Positions 8,332 to 16,415 of a DNA stretch of 64,000 nt are shown one piece after another; positions within the stretch are counted from its first letter, which is position 1; each line of letters begins with the position of its first letter. The translations under genes were made by a program, and so were the position numbers. This stretch comes from Tautonia sociabilis (GTDB lineage Bacteria > Planctomycetota > Planctomycetia > Isosphaerales > Isosphaeraceae), in contig NZ_RYZH01000022.1 in assembly GCF_003977685.1 (NCBI RefSeq), positions 1-64,000 on the forward strand, written 5' to 3'. The notes under the pieces were generated by a model that worked only from the letters and a program-made list of their open reading frames with translations, was not told the origin of the DNA and did not search any database.

Positions 8332-8786
8332 GGTCCGGTTCTCCCGGGGCCGGGGAGTGTCGGGGGCTGGAGTTCGGGGGTGGTTGGCCCTTCCTCGCCG
8401 AACAGGGCCGCCCGGAGCGCCTCCCAGGCGCAGACCTCGTGGAATCGGATGCCAATCTCAGCGGGTTGGCCCAGCAAGACGCCGAGCCAGCCGGGGCCGG
8501 AGATCCGGGCGACGGTCCCCTCGATCCAGCCGATGTTCATGGCGCTCACCGGCCGGATCCAGATCAGGTTCCCCCGTCGAGGGGCAACCCGAGACACGAC
8601 GGCCGCCCCGCCCTGCCCGACGTCAAGGACCACCGCCTGCTCGACGCGGGGCTTCCCCTCGGGCCACCAGCCCATCCAGCACCGGACGCCGACCGACGCG
8701 AAGCGCGGCCAGGCCCGGCGATCAGCCGGCCGAGCCGCGCGCTGATTAGCGATAACGAAGTCGGATCGGTGGCGCAGCTTGGACAT
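8328..8786 (-). CDS. PilZ-domain-like protein, translationally coupled to AAA+ ATPase
   Basis: This 152-residue protein has the outline of a PilZ domain: an arginine pair near the start (RRAWPRF, an RxxxR motif) followed by VLDVGQGGAAV where PilZ has D/NxSxxG. The expected serine is Gly here. PilZ domains bind cyclic di-GMP through these two motifs; with the Ser replaced, binding may be weak or lost. A beta-rich core (LIWIRPVSAMNIGWIEGTV, GWLGVLL, IGIRFHE) fits the fold. The ATG at 8786 is chosen because upstream residues are arginine/proline noise. Its stop overlaps the AAA+ gene start, so the two proteins are probably made together. Confidence 0.65.
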   Translation of the reverse strand: MSKLRHRSDFVIANQRAARPADRRAWPRFASVGVRCWMGWWPEGKPRVEQAVVLDVGQGGAAVVSRVAPRRGNLIWIRPVSAMNIGWIEGTVARISGPGWLGVLLGQPAEIGIRFHEVCAWEALRAALFGEEGPTTPELQPPTLPGPGRTGP

Positions 8787-8944
8787 TGACTTCAAGGGTT
8801 TGCGCAATCTCTTGCCCCGGCCCGCCCTTCGGCGATCGTCGAGACCCGTCGGGGAAGGACGGGGGTTCCCAGTGTCCGGGGCGGAGCGTCGACCCGGCGC
8901 CGACTGGCCCGCTATCGGGACCCTAGGTCGCGGTCGGCGGCCGG

Positions 8945-9457
8945 TCAATCCGGGTCCGAGTCGGGGCCTCCGACCTCGAGCGACTCGGCGATTCGGCCTA
9001 TCGCCGGCGCCGGGGCCCGCAGCAGGATGCGCCTCGACTCCAGACCGGTGGGATCGATCCGAAGCCACCAGGAGTCGTCCGGCAGGCGGTCGGCGACGGT
9101 GTCGGCCCATTCGACAAGACAGATCCCCGATCGTCCGAAGTAGTCGCCGGGGCCGAGGGCGTCGAAGGCGTCGGGGTGATCGAGGCGGTAGGCGTCGAAG
9201 TGGTAAACCGGCAGGCGCCCTTCGTATTCGTGGATCAGCACAAAGGTTGGGCTCGCGATCGCTCCCGGGTCGACGCCGAGCGCCTCGGCGATCGCTCGGG
9301 AGAGCCTCGTCTTGCCGGCCCCGAGCGGCCCTACCAGGGCGAGGACGTCCCCCGGACCGACGGCCGAGGCGATCGCCTTGCCCAGGCGAACCGTCTCCTC
9401 CTCCGAGGTCACCGAAACCACCAGCTCGCCGGTCTGCCGATCAACCCGCATCGCCAT
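8945..9457 (-). CDS. tsaE: tRNA t6A37 biosynthesis ATPase TsaE
   Basis: This 170-residue protein has a P-loop GPLGAGKTRLSRAIAEALG, the motif SPTFVLIHEYEG, HFDAYRLD, and LVEWAD. That combination is diagnostic for TsaE (YjeE). TsaE is the ATPase that, with TsaB and TsaD, makes N6-threonylcarbamoyladenosine at position 37 of ANN-decoding tRNAs. The length is near the usual 150-170 residues. The start at 9457 lies 17 bases inside the end of thiL, so it is probably translated by re-initiation from the same mRNA. No tsaB or tsaD is in the window. Confidence 0.93.
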   Translation of the reverse strand: MAMRVDRQTGELVVSVTSEEETVRLGKAIASAVGPGDVLALVGPLGAGKTRLSRAIAEALGVDPGAIASPTFVLIHEYEGRLPVYHFDAYRLDHPDAFDALGPGDYFGRSGICLVEWADTVADRLPDDSWWLRIDPTGLESRRILLRAPAPAIGRIAESLEVGGPDSDPD

Positions 9458-10412
9458 CCCCCCGGCTCGCCAGGTGATCGAACCCTCGGGTTCGCACCGG
9501 TTCGATCTTCCCTTTGGGGGAGCGGAGCCTTAGCCCCGGGCCGTCGTCGATCGTGCCAACCCGAGTCAGCCGGACGCCTCCTGGTGGCGAAGCCAGCAGG
9601 GCAGAGGCCGCCCCGGGCGGGACGATGACGCAGAGTTCGAAATCCTCGCCGTCGCCGAGAGCGTGCTCCAGAGGAGGACGCCCCGTCTGGTCGGCAAGCC
9701 GGAAGGCGTCCGAGTGGATCGGAATCGCCTCGGCGTCGAGGCACGCCCCAAGGCCGCCGCTGGCTTCAAGGACGTGGCCGAGGTCGGAGGCGAGACCGTC
9801 CGAGAGGTCGATCAGGGCATGCAATTCCGCTGATTCAAGCAGGGCCAGGGCCTCGACGACTCTCGGCTCCGGCCTCAGGTGTCGACCGAGGATGCTGCCG
9901 CCGAGCGGCCCGGTGACGAGGACGGCATCCCCCGGCCTGGCGCCCGACCGGGTGATGGGGCCGGGAGCGTCTGCCTCCCCAATCGCGGTGACGCAGACGA
10001 CCAGCGGCCCTTCCCAGGCGTTCGTGTCGCCGCCGGCCAGGGTGAGGCCGAAGCGGTCGGCCAGAGGGGCCATGCCGTCCATCAGGCCGAGGGCGACCTC
10101 GGCGGCCGAACTCCTCGGCAGCGCCACGGCGACGAAGGCCGCGACCGGCCGGGCGGCCATCGCGGCGAGGTCCGACAGGTTCACCGCCAGGCTCTTATAT
10201 CCGGCCGCCTCGGCGCCGCACTCGGAGAAGAGGAAGTGGCGGCCATCGAGGAGGAGGTCCGTCGTCACCACGAGGGACGAGCCGGGCCGACCTGGGGAGA
10301 GGACCGCCGCGTCGTCGCCGATCCCCAGCGCCACTCCGGGATGCGGGACCGCCCGCGCTCGGAGGAGGCGGATCAGCTCGAATTCGCCCAACGGCCCGAC
10401 CGGCGTGGTCAT
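9441..10412 (-). CDS. thiL: Thiamine-monophosphate kinase ThiL
   Basis: This 323-residue protein shows the ThiL signature: GIGDDAAVL near the N-terminus, TTDLLLDGRHF, KSLAVNLSDLAAM, LAGGDTNAW, LIDLSDGLASDL and LGDGEDFEL. These acidic clusters bind Mg-ATP and thiamine phosphate. The enzyme phosphorylates thiamine monophosphate to the active cofactor thiamine diphosphate, which is needed by the E1-type enzyme at 37.7-41.1 kb among others. The ATG overlaps the stop of the glycerate kinase gene (ATGA) and its 3' end overlaps tsaE by 17 bases, so the three genes form one coupled unit. No thiamine riboswitch was seen upstream of the operon. Confidence 0.93.
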   Translation of the reverse strand: MTTPVGPLGEFELIRLLRARAVPHPGVALGIGDDAAVLSPGRPGSSLVVTTDLLLDGRHFLFSECGAEAAGYKSLAVNLSDLAAMAARPVAAFVAVALPRSSAAEVALGLMDGMAPLADRFGLTLAGGDTNAWEGPLVVCVTAIGEADAPGPITRSGARPGDAVLVTGPLGGSILGRHLRPEPRVVEALALLESAELHALIDLSDGLASDLGHVLEASGGLGACLDAEAIPIHSDAFRLADQTGRPPLEHALGDGEDFELCVIVPPGAASALLASPPGGVRLTRVGTIDDGPGLRLRSPKGKIEPVRTRGFDHLASRGDGDAG

Positions 10413-11554
10413 TCTTGGCCCCCTCGGCCGGCGAGGACGGCTCGGACGGCCTGCTCGGCGGCCCGATCCAGCAGGGCGTCCGCGTCGGCGATCGCCTCGT
10501 CGAGCGACATGGGCCGGTCGCAGATGCTGAAATAGGCGGAGACGCCGGCCTTGAGCAGGGCTCTGGCCCCCGGCTTGATTCCGCCGGCCAGGACGATGAC
10601 CGGGCAGCCCGCCTCCCGGGCGAGCTGGGCGACCCCGGCGACGGTCTTTCCGTGGGCGGTCTGCTCGTCGAGCAGTCCCTCGGCCGAGACGCAGAGGTCA
10701 ACCTGCCTGAGCCGATCGGTCAGGCCGACCGTCCGGGCGATCAGCTCGACCCCCCGCTCCAGCCGCCCTCCCGCGAAGGCGACCAGACCCGCCCCCAGGC
10801 CTCCCGCGGCGCCGGCGCCCGGCAGGTCGGCCACGTCTTGGCCGAGGTCGCGGGCGATCACTCTGGCCAGCCTTGCCAGGTTGCGGTCGAGGAGTCGGAT
10901 GGCGTTCGCGTCGGCGCCCTTCTGCGGCCCGTAGACCGCCGAGGCGCCCTCGGGGCCGCAGAGGGGGTTGGTGACGTCGCAGGCCACGGCAATCTCGACA
11001 CGATCGAGCCGGCTGTCTCGCCCGCGAGGGTCGATTCGATCGAGCCGTTCCAGGGGGCCTCCGCCGGGGGGGAGATCGTTCCCCTCCTCGTCGAGCAGGC
11101 GATAGCCGAGGGCAGCGGCCATGCCGGTCCCACCGTCGTTGGTGGCGCTGCCGCCGATGCCGACGATGATGCGATCGGCCCCGGAGTCGAGCGCGGCTCG
11201 GATTAATTCCCCTGTCCCGAACGTGGTGGCGACGGTCGGATCGAGGCGGTCGGGAGGGACGAGAACGAGACCCGAGGCCGAGGCCATCTCGACGAAGGCC
11301 GTGCGCCCATCCCCGGAGATCCCGAATCGGGCGTCGACCGGGTCGCCGAGCGGGCCGGTGGCCCGGATCGTGCGGAAGGTGCCGGTTGTGGCGGTCACGA
11401 GGGCGTCGACGGTCCCCTCGCCGCCGTCGGCCATCGGGACCTCGTCGATTTCGGCCTCGGGATCGGCCCGGCGGGCTCCCCGGGCGATGGCCCGGGCGGC
11501 GGAGACGGCCGAGAGGCTTCCCTTGAATTTGTCGGGGGCGATGAGGATGCGCAT
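10409..11554 (-). CDS. Glycerate kinase (GarK/GlxK family)
   Basis: This 381-residue protein starts with RILIAPDKFKGSLSA and carries PMADGGEGTVDAL, GIGGSATNDGGTGMAAALG, FAGGRLERGVELI and the segment LLDEQTAHGKTVAGVA. All are signatures of the bacterial glycerate 2-kinase family that phosphorylates D-glycerate with ATP, feeding glycolysis from glyoxylate or sugar-acid breakdown. The length matches the family (about 375-385). It is the first gene of the unit with thiL and tsaE; there is no obvious metabolic reason for that grouping, so shared expression may be incidental. The 269 bases upstream to the protease gene carry the likely promoter. Confidence 0.92.
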   Translation of the reverse strand: MRILIAPDKFKGSLSAVSAARAIARGARRADPEAEIDEVPMADGGEGTVDALVTATTGTFRTIRATGPLGDPVDARFGISGDGRTAFVEMASASGLVLVPPDRLDPTVATTFGTGELIRAALDSGADRIIVGIGGSATNDGGTGMAAALGYRLLDEEGNDLPPGGGPLERLDRIDPRGRDSRLDRVEIAVACDVTNPLCGPEGASAVYGPQKGADANAIRLLDRNLARLARVIARDLGQDVADLPGAGAAGGLGAGLVAFAGGRLERGVELIARTVGLTDRLRQVDLCVSAEGLLDEQTAHGKTVAGVAQLAREAGCPVIVLAGGIKPGARALLKAGVSAYFSICDRPMSLDEAIADADALLDRAAEQAVRAVLAGRGGQE

Positions 11555-11823
11555 CGGGGGCTCCCGGGTCCGGCTCGGCTCAACGATAGCCGATCTCGGG
11601 GGGAGCGGCCAAGGCGGAGCCGGCCGCCAACCGGCGGGAAGGAGGGCGAGTGAGAACCGGGTTCCGGAGCGGGGAGCTGGAACCCGGGGGAAGAGTGGGG
11701 ATGCCGAAGGGGGAGGCGGGGGACGATCCCAGGGGAGATCGCCCCCCTTCGAGGTGCCTTCGTCGATCGTCTCGGTGCCGGATTCAGAGGGAATCGGGGG
11801 CGACGAGTCGCCAGGATGATCGA

Positions 11824-13239
11824 TTATCGCACCGGATTGCCGACGGCCTGGGCCTGGTAGACGTCGGTCAGGCTCAGGGTCCCCTGATGGAGAATGTTGG
11901 AGCGGACGATGTAATACGGCACGGCCTGGGCACCGACGGACTCGGCCTGGCGGAGGATGTACAGGATGTTTTCGGGGCGGATCGTCTCGAGGTGGCGATC
12001 GCCGACGTGCATGCCGACGAGGATGTCCCCGGGGCGGATGGCGGCGCGGTCGGCCAGGCTACCGGGGAGGATCTCGCGGACGTAGAGGCCTCCCCGGAGC
12101 TTCGGCGAGGCGACGGCGACATAGTCCTGGGAGACGTGCTGGGTCTTGATCCCGAGCAGTCGCCAGAGCTGGTCGTCTGGCTCGATCGCCGGGGACTCGG
12201 AGGCGGCGGCCGCCGCCTGGCCGAGGGGGCGAAGCGTCAGGGAGAGCTCCCGACGCTCTCCCCCTCGGTCGACGACCACGGCGGCCGGCTTGCCCTGGCC
12301 GGCGTCGAGCAGAGCACGCTCCAGGTCGATCGGATTGGTGACCTCCAGGTTGTTCGCCTGGACGATCTGGTCCCCGGGCTTCAGGCCGGCCTCCTCGGCG
12401 GGACTACCGGCCTCGATCGCCGAGACGACGACGCGGCGGGCGCCGTCGAGGACGCGCTCGACCGCGACCAGGCCATGCCAGGCGCCGACGAGCCGTCGGG
12501 TGCTGATCATCTCGGCGGCCACGGGCTTGACGTCGTCGATCGGGAGGGCGAAGCCGATTCCCTGGGCGCCGGCCCGGGTGGCGACGTTGATGCCGATCAG
12601 CTCGCCATCGATGTTGATCAGCGGACCGCCGGAATTGCCGGGGTTGATGCCGGCGTCGGTCTGAATCAGGTTGCGGTAGACCTGATCGTCGGCCAGGGTC
12701 ACGTTGCGGCCCAGGGCGCTGATGATGCCGGTGGAGGTGGTGTTCTCGTAGCCGAAGGCGTTTCCGATGGTGATGACCGTCTCTCCGATCATCAGGTCGG
12801 ACGAGGTGCCGATGGCGATGGCCGGCAAGGGTCGGCCGGCATCGACCTTCAGCAGGGCGAGGTCCATCGCGCGATCCTCCTGGAGGACCCGGGCGGGGTA
12901 GGAGGAGCCGTCGGCGAGGTAGACTCGGATATCGGCGACCTTGTCGACCACGTGCTGGTTGGTGAGCACGAAGCCGCGTTCGTCGAGGATCACGCCGGTT
13001 CCCATGCCGCTGACCAGCGGGCGGCGGTTCTCCTCGGCGGAGAAGGGCCATCGGCTATTGGATTGGGCCCGCTTCTCGCTGGTGATGTTGACGACCGCGG
13101 GCATCGCCCGTTCGATCGCCTCGACCAGCGGCGTCCTCCTCGACGCCAGGCCCCCGGCGGCGGCCGCGGTCGGCGCCGAGGGGCCCGTCGAGGCCCCGGC
13201 CGCCACAACCATCAGCCAGAAGATCCAACGCCGCGTCAT
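11824..13239 (-). CDS. Exported HtrA/DegP-type serine protease with PDZ domains
   Basis: This 471-residue protein starts with a signal peptide (MTRRWIFWLMVVAAG, then an Ala-rich cleavage region near 28). The trypsin-like domain has the catalytic triad H96 (LTNQHVVD), D126 (RAMDLALLK) and S203 (GNSGGP). A PDZ domain follows at about 255-340 (GSPAEEAGLKPGDQIVQANN) and a second at about 355-445 (LPGSLADRAAIRPGDILVGM). HtrA proteases degrade or refold damaged envelope proteins in the periplasm. The ATG at 13239 is preferred because it begins directly with the signal peptide; the frame runs open to 13410 with non-protein-like sequence. It is divergent from nadA across a 395-base gap containing a near-perfect palindrome. 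Confidence 0.9.
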   Translation of the reverse strand: MTRRWIFWLMVVAAGASTGPSAPTAAAAGGLASRRTPLVEAIERAMPAVVNITSEKRAQSNSRWPFSAEENRRPLVSGMGTGVILDERGFVLTNQHVVDKVADIRVYLADGSSYPARVLQEDRAMDLALLKVDAGRPLPAIAIGTSSDLMIGETVITIGNAFGYENTTSTGIISALGRNVTLADDQVYRNLIQTDAGINPGNSGGPLINIDGELIGINVATRAGAQGIGFALPIDDVKPVAAEMISTRRLVGAWHGLVAVERVLDGARRVVVSAIEAGSPAEEAGLKPGDQIVQANNLEVTNPIDLERALLDAGQGKPAAVVVDRGGERRELSLTLRPLGQAAAAASESPAIEPDDQLWRLLGIKTQHVSQDYVAVASPKLRGGLYVREILPGSLADRAAIRPGDILVGMHVGDRHLETIRPENILYILRQAESVGAQAVPYYIVRSNILHQGTLSLTDVYQAQAVGNPVR

Positions 13240-13510
13240 CCAGGGCAAGAGCACGTTGGTGGTCCTCTCTGCGGGTCCTCGGTTCGCCGGCCCGCCGGCG
13301 CGGCCAGGCACGTTCTTCGTCCCATTGATCGTCCCCCGGTCCCTTCCGCGTTCGCGCCCAGTCGGCCCAGTTTGGCGGCGGGCACGCCACTCCCAGCACA
13401 TCCCGAACAAACCCCCGGGGCCGCCGTCCGCCCCCGAGAGAATCGCTCAACCCCGAAGCGAGGACGCCGACGCCCCGACGACGCCCCCTCCCCCTCGCCT
13501 CCCGCCAATC

Positions 13511-13531
13511 GATCCTTCATAATGAACGATC
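13511..13531. promoter_or_regulatory. 21-bp near-perfect palindrome upstream of nadA, operator candidate
   Basis: The two arms GATCCTTCAT and ATGAACGATC flank one central base and match in nine of ten positions; the inner 11 bases are perfectly symmetric. It is AT-rich compared with its surroundings and lies 104 bases before the nadA start. This is typical of a dimeric repressor operator, and CATAAT inside it could serve as a -10 element. No regulator can be named. Confidence 0.35.
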
Positions 13532-13562
13532 CGCTCCCGGGCGGCGTAGGATCACGAAGACC

Positions 13563-13587
13563 CCCCCGGCGATCGACCGACCGGGGG
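13563..13587 (+). promoter_or_regulatory. GC hairpin in presumed nadA leader
   Basis: CCCCCGG (13563-13569) can pair with CCGGGGG (13581-13587) around an 11-base loop, 48 bases before the nadA start. It could be a leader structure affecting nadA expression or simply a GC-rich coincidence. There is no U-run directly after it, so a plain terminator is unlikely. Confidence 0.25.
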
Positions 13588-13634
13588 ACCCGTGGGTTTC
13601 TCCTCCGCCACGTAAAAAACAAGGAATCCCCCCT

Positions 13635-14585
13635 GTGACGACCACGTCCACAACGCCCTCCCTCGACATTTTCGACGAGATCGAGGCGCTCAAGCGCGAG
13701 CAGGATGCCACCATCCTGGCCCACTACTACCAGAACGGCGAGATTCAGGAGCTGGCCGACTTCACCGGCGATAGCCTCAAGCTCGCCCGGGCCGCCACGA
13801 CCGTCAGCACCGGCACCATCGTCTTCTGCGGCGTCCACTTCATGGCCGAAACGGCCAAGATCCTGAACCCCGAGAAGCGCGTTCTCCTGCCTGACCCCCT
13901 GGCCGGTTGCAGCCTGGCCGACAGCTGCCCCGCTCCGCTCCTCAAACGCCGGCAGGAGGCCCTCCGCGCCGAGGGCCGGCGGTTCCAGACTGTGGCCTAC
14001 ATCAACAGCACCGCGAGTGTGAAGGCCCTCTCCGACTGGATCGTCACCTCGGGCAATGCCGAGGAGATCATCCGTCGGGTGCCCGAGGAGTTCGAGATCC
14101 TCTTCGTGCCCGACCGCCACCTCGGCTCCTACCTTGAAGAGGTCACTGGCCGCACGATGATCCTCTGGGAGGGCTCGTGCATGGTCCACGAGGTCTTCAG
14201 CGTCAATGACCTGCTCCGCATGAAGCGCCGCAAGCCCGACGCGAAGACGGTCGCCCACCCGGAATGCCCGGCGAACATCCGAGAGCACGCCGACTTCATC
14301 GGCGGCACCGAGGCGATGATCCGGTTCGTCGACCGCTTCGCGTCTCCGACCGAGTTCCTCGTGGCCACCGAGGCCAACATGCTCTGGCAGCTCCAGCACG
14401 CCGTCCCCCGGCATACTTATCTCCCCGTGCCGGGAATCACGTGCGCCTGCAACAACTGCCCGCACATGGCCCGGAACACGCTGGAGAAGTTGCGCGACTG
14501 CCTGAAGAACGGAGCCCCCGAGATTCGGTGGCGGCCAGAGTTCGACCGGGCGGCCGAGTCCCTGAGGCGGAGTTTCTTCGAGTGA
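13635..14585 (+). CDS. nadA: Quinolinate synthase NadA
   Basis: This 316-residue protein makes quinolinate from iminoaspartate and dihydroxyacetone phosphate in de novo NAD synthesis. Family segments are [51 protein letters not shown] and the late cysteine cluster [11 protein letters not shown]. The [4Fe-4S] ligands expected from the family correspond to C92, C182 and C275; C270 and C272 add a denser cysteine cluster. No nadB or nadC is present, so the pathway is split across the genome. The start is GTG, chosen because homology begins shortly after it and the upstream sequence holds the hairpin. A GC hairpin follows the stop. Confidence 0.93.
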   Translation: MTTTSTTPSLDIFDEIEALKREQDATILAHYYQNGEIQELADFTGDSLKLARAATTVSTGTIVFCGVHFMAETAKILNPEKRVLLPDPLAGCSLADSCPAPLLKRRQEALRAEGRRFQTVAYINSTASVKALSDWIVTSGNAEEIIRRVPEEFEILFVPDRHLGSYLEEVTGRTMILWEGSCMVHEVFSVNDLLRMKRRKPDAKTVAHPECPANIREHADFIGGTEAMIRFVDRFASPTEFLVATEANMLWQLQHAVPRHTYLPVPGITCACNNCPHMARNTLEKLRDCLKNGAPEIRWRPEFDRAAESLRRSFFE

Positions 14586-14600
14586 TCGAAGGACGCCCCG

Positions 14601-14629
14601 GCCGGGGCCGCCTTGTTGGAGGCCCCGGC
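14601..14629. terminator. Hairpin between convergent nadA and small gene
   Basis: GCCGGGGCC (14601-14609) pairs perfectly with GGCCCCGGC (14621-14629) around an 11-base loop. It sits 15 bases after the nadA stop and 15 bases beyond the stop of the convergent small gene, a good place for a bidirectional terminator. No T-run follows on either side. Confidence 0.5.
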
Positions 14630-14644
14630 TGGTCTGAGGCCGGC

Positions 14645-14830
14645 TCAACGCTTCCGTTTGGCAGCGGACGAGAGGCCCTTGGAGATGAGGTCGAAGGCCT
14701 CGGCGGGCTTAAGGTCCTCGAGGATGTCGAACATCACCGAGAGCACCCGGCTCACATCGGCGGCGTTGATCTGCACCTTCGGCGTGTCAGCCTTGCGGGC
14801 GACTTCCTGGTAGAACTCGGTCAACTTCAT
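14645..14830 (-). CDS. Small hypothetical protein (61 residues)
   Basis: The protein starts MKLTEFYQEVARKADTPKVQ and ends in a basic tail KGLSSAAKRKR. It is regular and helical-looking (VSRVLSVMFDILEDLKPAEA), with balanced charged residues and no signal or membrane segment. It looks like a genuine small cytoplasmic protein, perhaps nucleic-acid-binding given the basic C-terminus, but no family was recognised. A purine-poor leader separates it from an AT-rich patch with a palindrome at 14912-14939 that may contain its promoter. Confidence 0.65.
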   Translation of the reverse strand: MKLTEFYQEVARKADTPKVQINAADVSRVLSVMFDILEDLKPAEAFDLISKGLSSAAKRKR

Positions 14831-14911
14831 CGGCGAGTCCCCCTCGTGGGTTCGCTGACCATCGTCCCCGGCGCTCTGGCCGGAGGTCGGGACGATTCCA
14901 CTCGGTCCACC

Positions 14912-14939
14912 TTGACGATACCCTATGTATTGACAATAC
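14912..14939. promoter_or_regulatory. AT-rich promoter/operator candidate with 13-bp perfect palindrome
   Basis: TTGACG at 14912-14917 is a plausible -35 element for the plus-strand gene at 15103, but the -10 match (AATACG, 17 bases on) is poor. GTATTG-A-CAATAC at 14927-14939 is a perfect 13-bp palindrome. The patch stands out as AT-rich in a high-GC genome and lies between divergent genes, so it could serve either direction. Confidence 0.35.
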
Positions 14940-15102
14940 GCATGAATCGTATCCCACCCGATCCCCGTCCCGGGCCGGTTGTAGCGATGGGGAGGAATAT
15001 CCGTCACCCTCAGGCCGGACCTGACGCCCCTGGCCCGGACGGATAGAATGGGATGATGCCGCCGGGGATGCGTCATCACCAACCGGGACGGAGGCCGACG
15101 TC

Positions 15103-16374
15103 ATGGGTCAGGCCGAGCCGACGGGGACGGATCGGGAGTCGCCGGACGCGGGGACGGGGGCCGTCGAGGAGGTCGAGGTCCGGGGCCACATCGTCGACTC
15201 GCTGCTGCTGCCCAAGGTGCTCGACCGCATCCTCCAGATGGGCGGCAGCTTCGAGATCCGGGAGTGCGTCATCGGCACGCGCCGCGTCGACCCGAGCCGA
15301 GCGGTGATCGCCGTGCGGGCCGAAACCCCAGAGAAACTCGACGAGATTGTCGGCGACCTGATCGAGCACGGGGCCTGGCCACTGCATGCCGAGGACGCCC
15401 GGGTTGTTCCCGCCGACGTCGCGGGCGCCTTTCCCGAGGGATTCTACAGCACGACCAACCAACCGACCCAGGTTCGCGTGGGCGGCCGTTGGATCGACGT
15501 GCTCGATCAGGAGATGGACTGCGGGCTGACGGTCTCCGGAGATCCGCCGACGGCCCGTTGCGTGGCGATGGCAGACGTGCCTCTCGGCATGCCGATCGTC
15601 GTCGGCCACGTCGGCGTTCGGGTCGTGCCGCTCGAGCGGCCGAGGGATGCCAGCCCGTTCGCCTTTATGAGTTCTCGCGTCTCCAGTGAGAAGCCCAAGG
15701 CGGTGAGCCTGCGGAGCGTCGCCGGGTCGATCCGGGCTACCCGCCAGGCCGGCAAGAAGGTGCTGCTGGTCGGCGGCCCGGCGATCGTGCACACCGGGTC
15801 GGCCGGGCATGTCGCGAGGCTGATCCGGGAGGGATGGATCCAGCTCCTCTTCGCCGGAAACGCCCTGGCGACACACGACATCGAGCAGGCGTTCTACAAC
15901 ACGAGCCTCGGGGTCGACCTCGAGAAGGGAGAGGCCCTCGAACACGGCCACGAGCACCACCTGCGGGCGATCAACACGATCCGGAGGCTCGGCGGCATCC
16001 GCCAGGCGGTCGAGTCGGGACGGCTGACCTCGGGGATCATGTATGAGTGCATCCGATCGGGGGTCGACTACGTGCTCGCCGGGTCGATCCGGGACGACGG
16101 CCCCTTGCCGGACGTGATCACGGACACGCTGGCCGCCCAGCGGGCCATGAGAGCGGCGATCAAGGACGTGGGCTTCGCGCTGCTGATCGCCTCGGCCCTG
16201 CACGGGATCGCCACGGGGAACCTGCTGCCGGCCTCGGTTCAGGTCGTCTGCGTCGACATCAACCCCGCGACCGTCACCAAGCTGGCCGATCGGGGCACGT
16301 TCCAGACGATCGGCATGGTCACCGACGTGGAGCCGTTTCTCCGATCGCTCGCCGCGGAGCTCGCCGGCCCCTGA
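15103..16374 (+). CDS. TIGR00300-family protein (LOR/SDH type), probable ornithine cyclodeaminase
   Basis: This 423-residue protein matches the TIGR00300 family: an N-terminal regulatory-like domain (EEVEVRGHIVDSLLLPKVLD) followed by a catalytic part with LLVGGPAIVHTGSAGHVARL, LFAGNALATHDIEQAFY, LEHGHEHHLRAINTIRR, YVLAGSIRDDGPLPDVITD and VCVDINPATVTKLADRG. Its relatives form the C-terminal half of cyanobacterial AgrE/ArgZ proteins and an archaeal enzyme converting ornithine to proline and ammonia with bound NAD. It is followed 41 bases later by an arginine dihydrolase-like gene, so the two together should perform arginine to ornithine to proline. The name LOR/SDH reflects an older annotation and need not describe the activity. 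The ATG at 15103 follows the AT-rich patch above. Confidence 0.8.
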   Translation: MGQAEPTGTDRESPDAGTGAVEEVEVRGHIVDSLLLPKVLDRILQMGGSFEIRECVIGTRRVDPSRAVIAVRAETPEKLDEIVGDLIEHGAWPLHAEDARVVPADVAGAFPEGFYSTTNQPTQVRVGGRWIDVLDQEMDCGLTVSGDPPTARCVAMADVPLGMPIVVGHVGVRVVPLERPRDASPFAFMSSRVSSEKPKAVSLRSVAGSIRATRQAGKKVLLVGGPAIVHTGSAGHVARLIREGWIQLLFAGNALATHDIEQAFYNTSLGVDLEKGEALEHGHEHHLRAINTIRRLGGIRQAVESGRLTSGIMYECIRSGVDYVLAGSIRDDGPLPDVITDTLAAQRAMRAAIKDVGFALLIASALHGIATGNLLPASVQVVCVDINPATVTKLADRGTFQTIGMVTDVEPFLRSLAAELAGP

Positions 16375-16415
16375 GCCAAGCGCCTGATCGCGACGGATGA
16401 GCGGGAGGACCCGCC

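Larger units (their letters stand above)
13240..13634. other. Divergent intergenic region htrA-type gene / nadA
   Basis: This 395-base region between two divergently transcribed genes contains no convincing gene. Two structured elements are visible, annotated separately: a 21-bp palindrome at 13511-13531 and a GC hairpin at 13563-13587. It probably holds both promoters. Confidence 0.55.
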
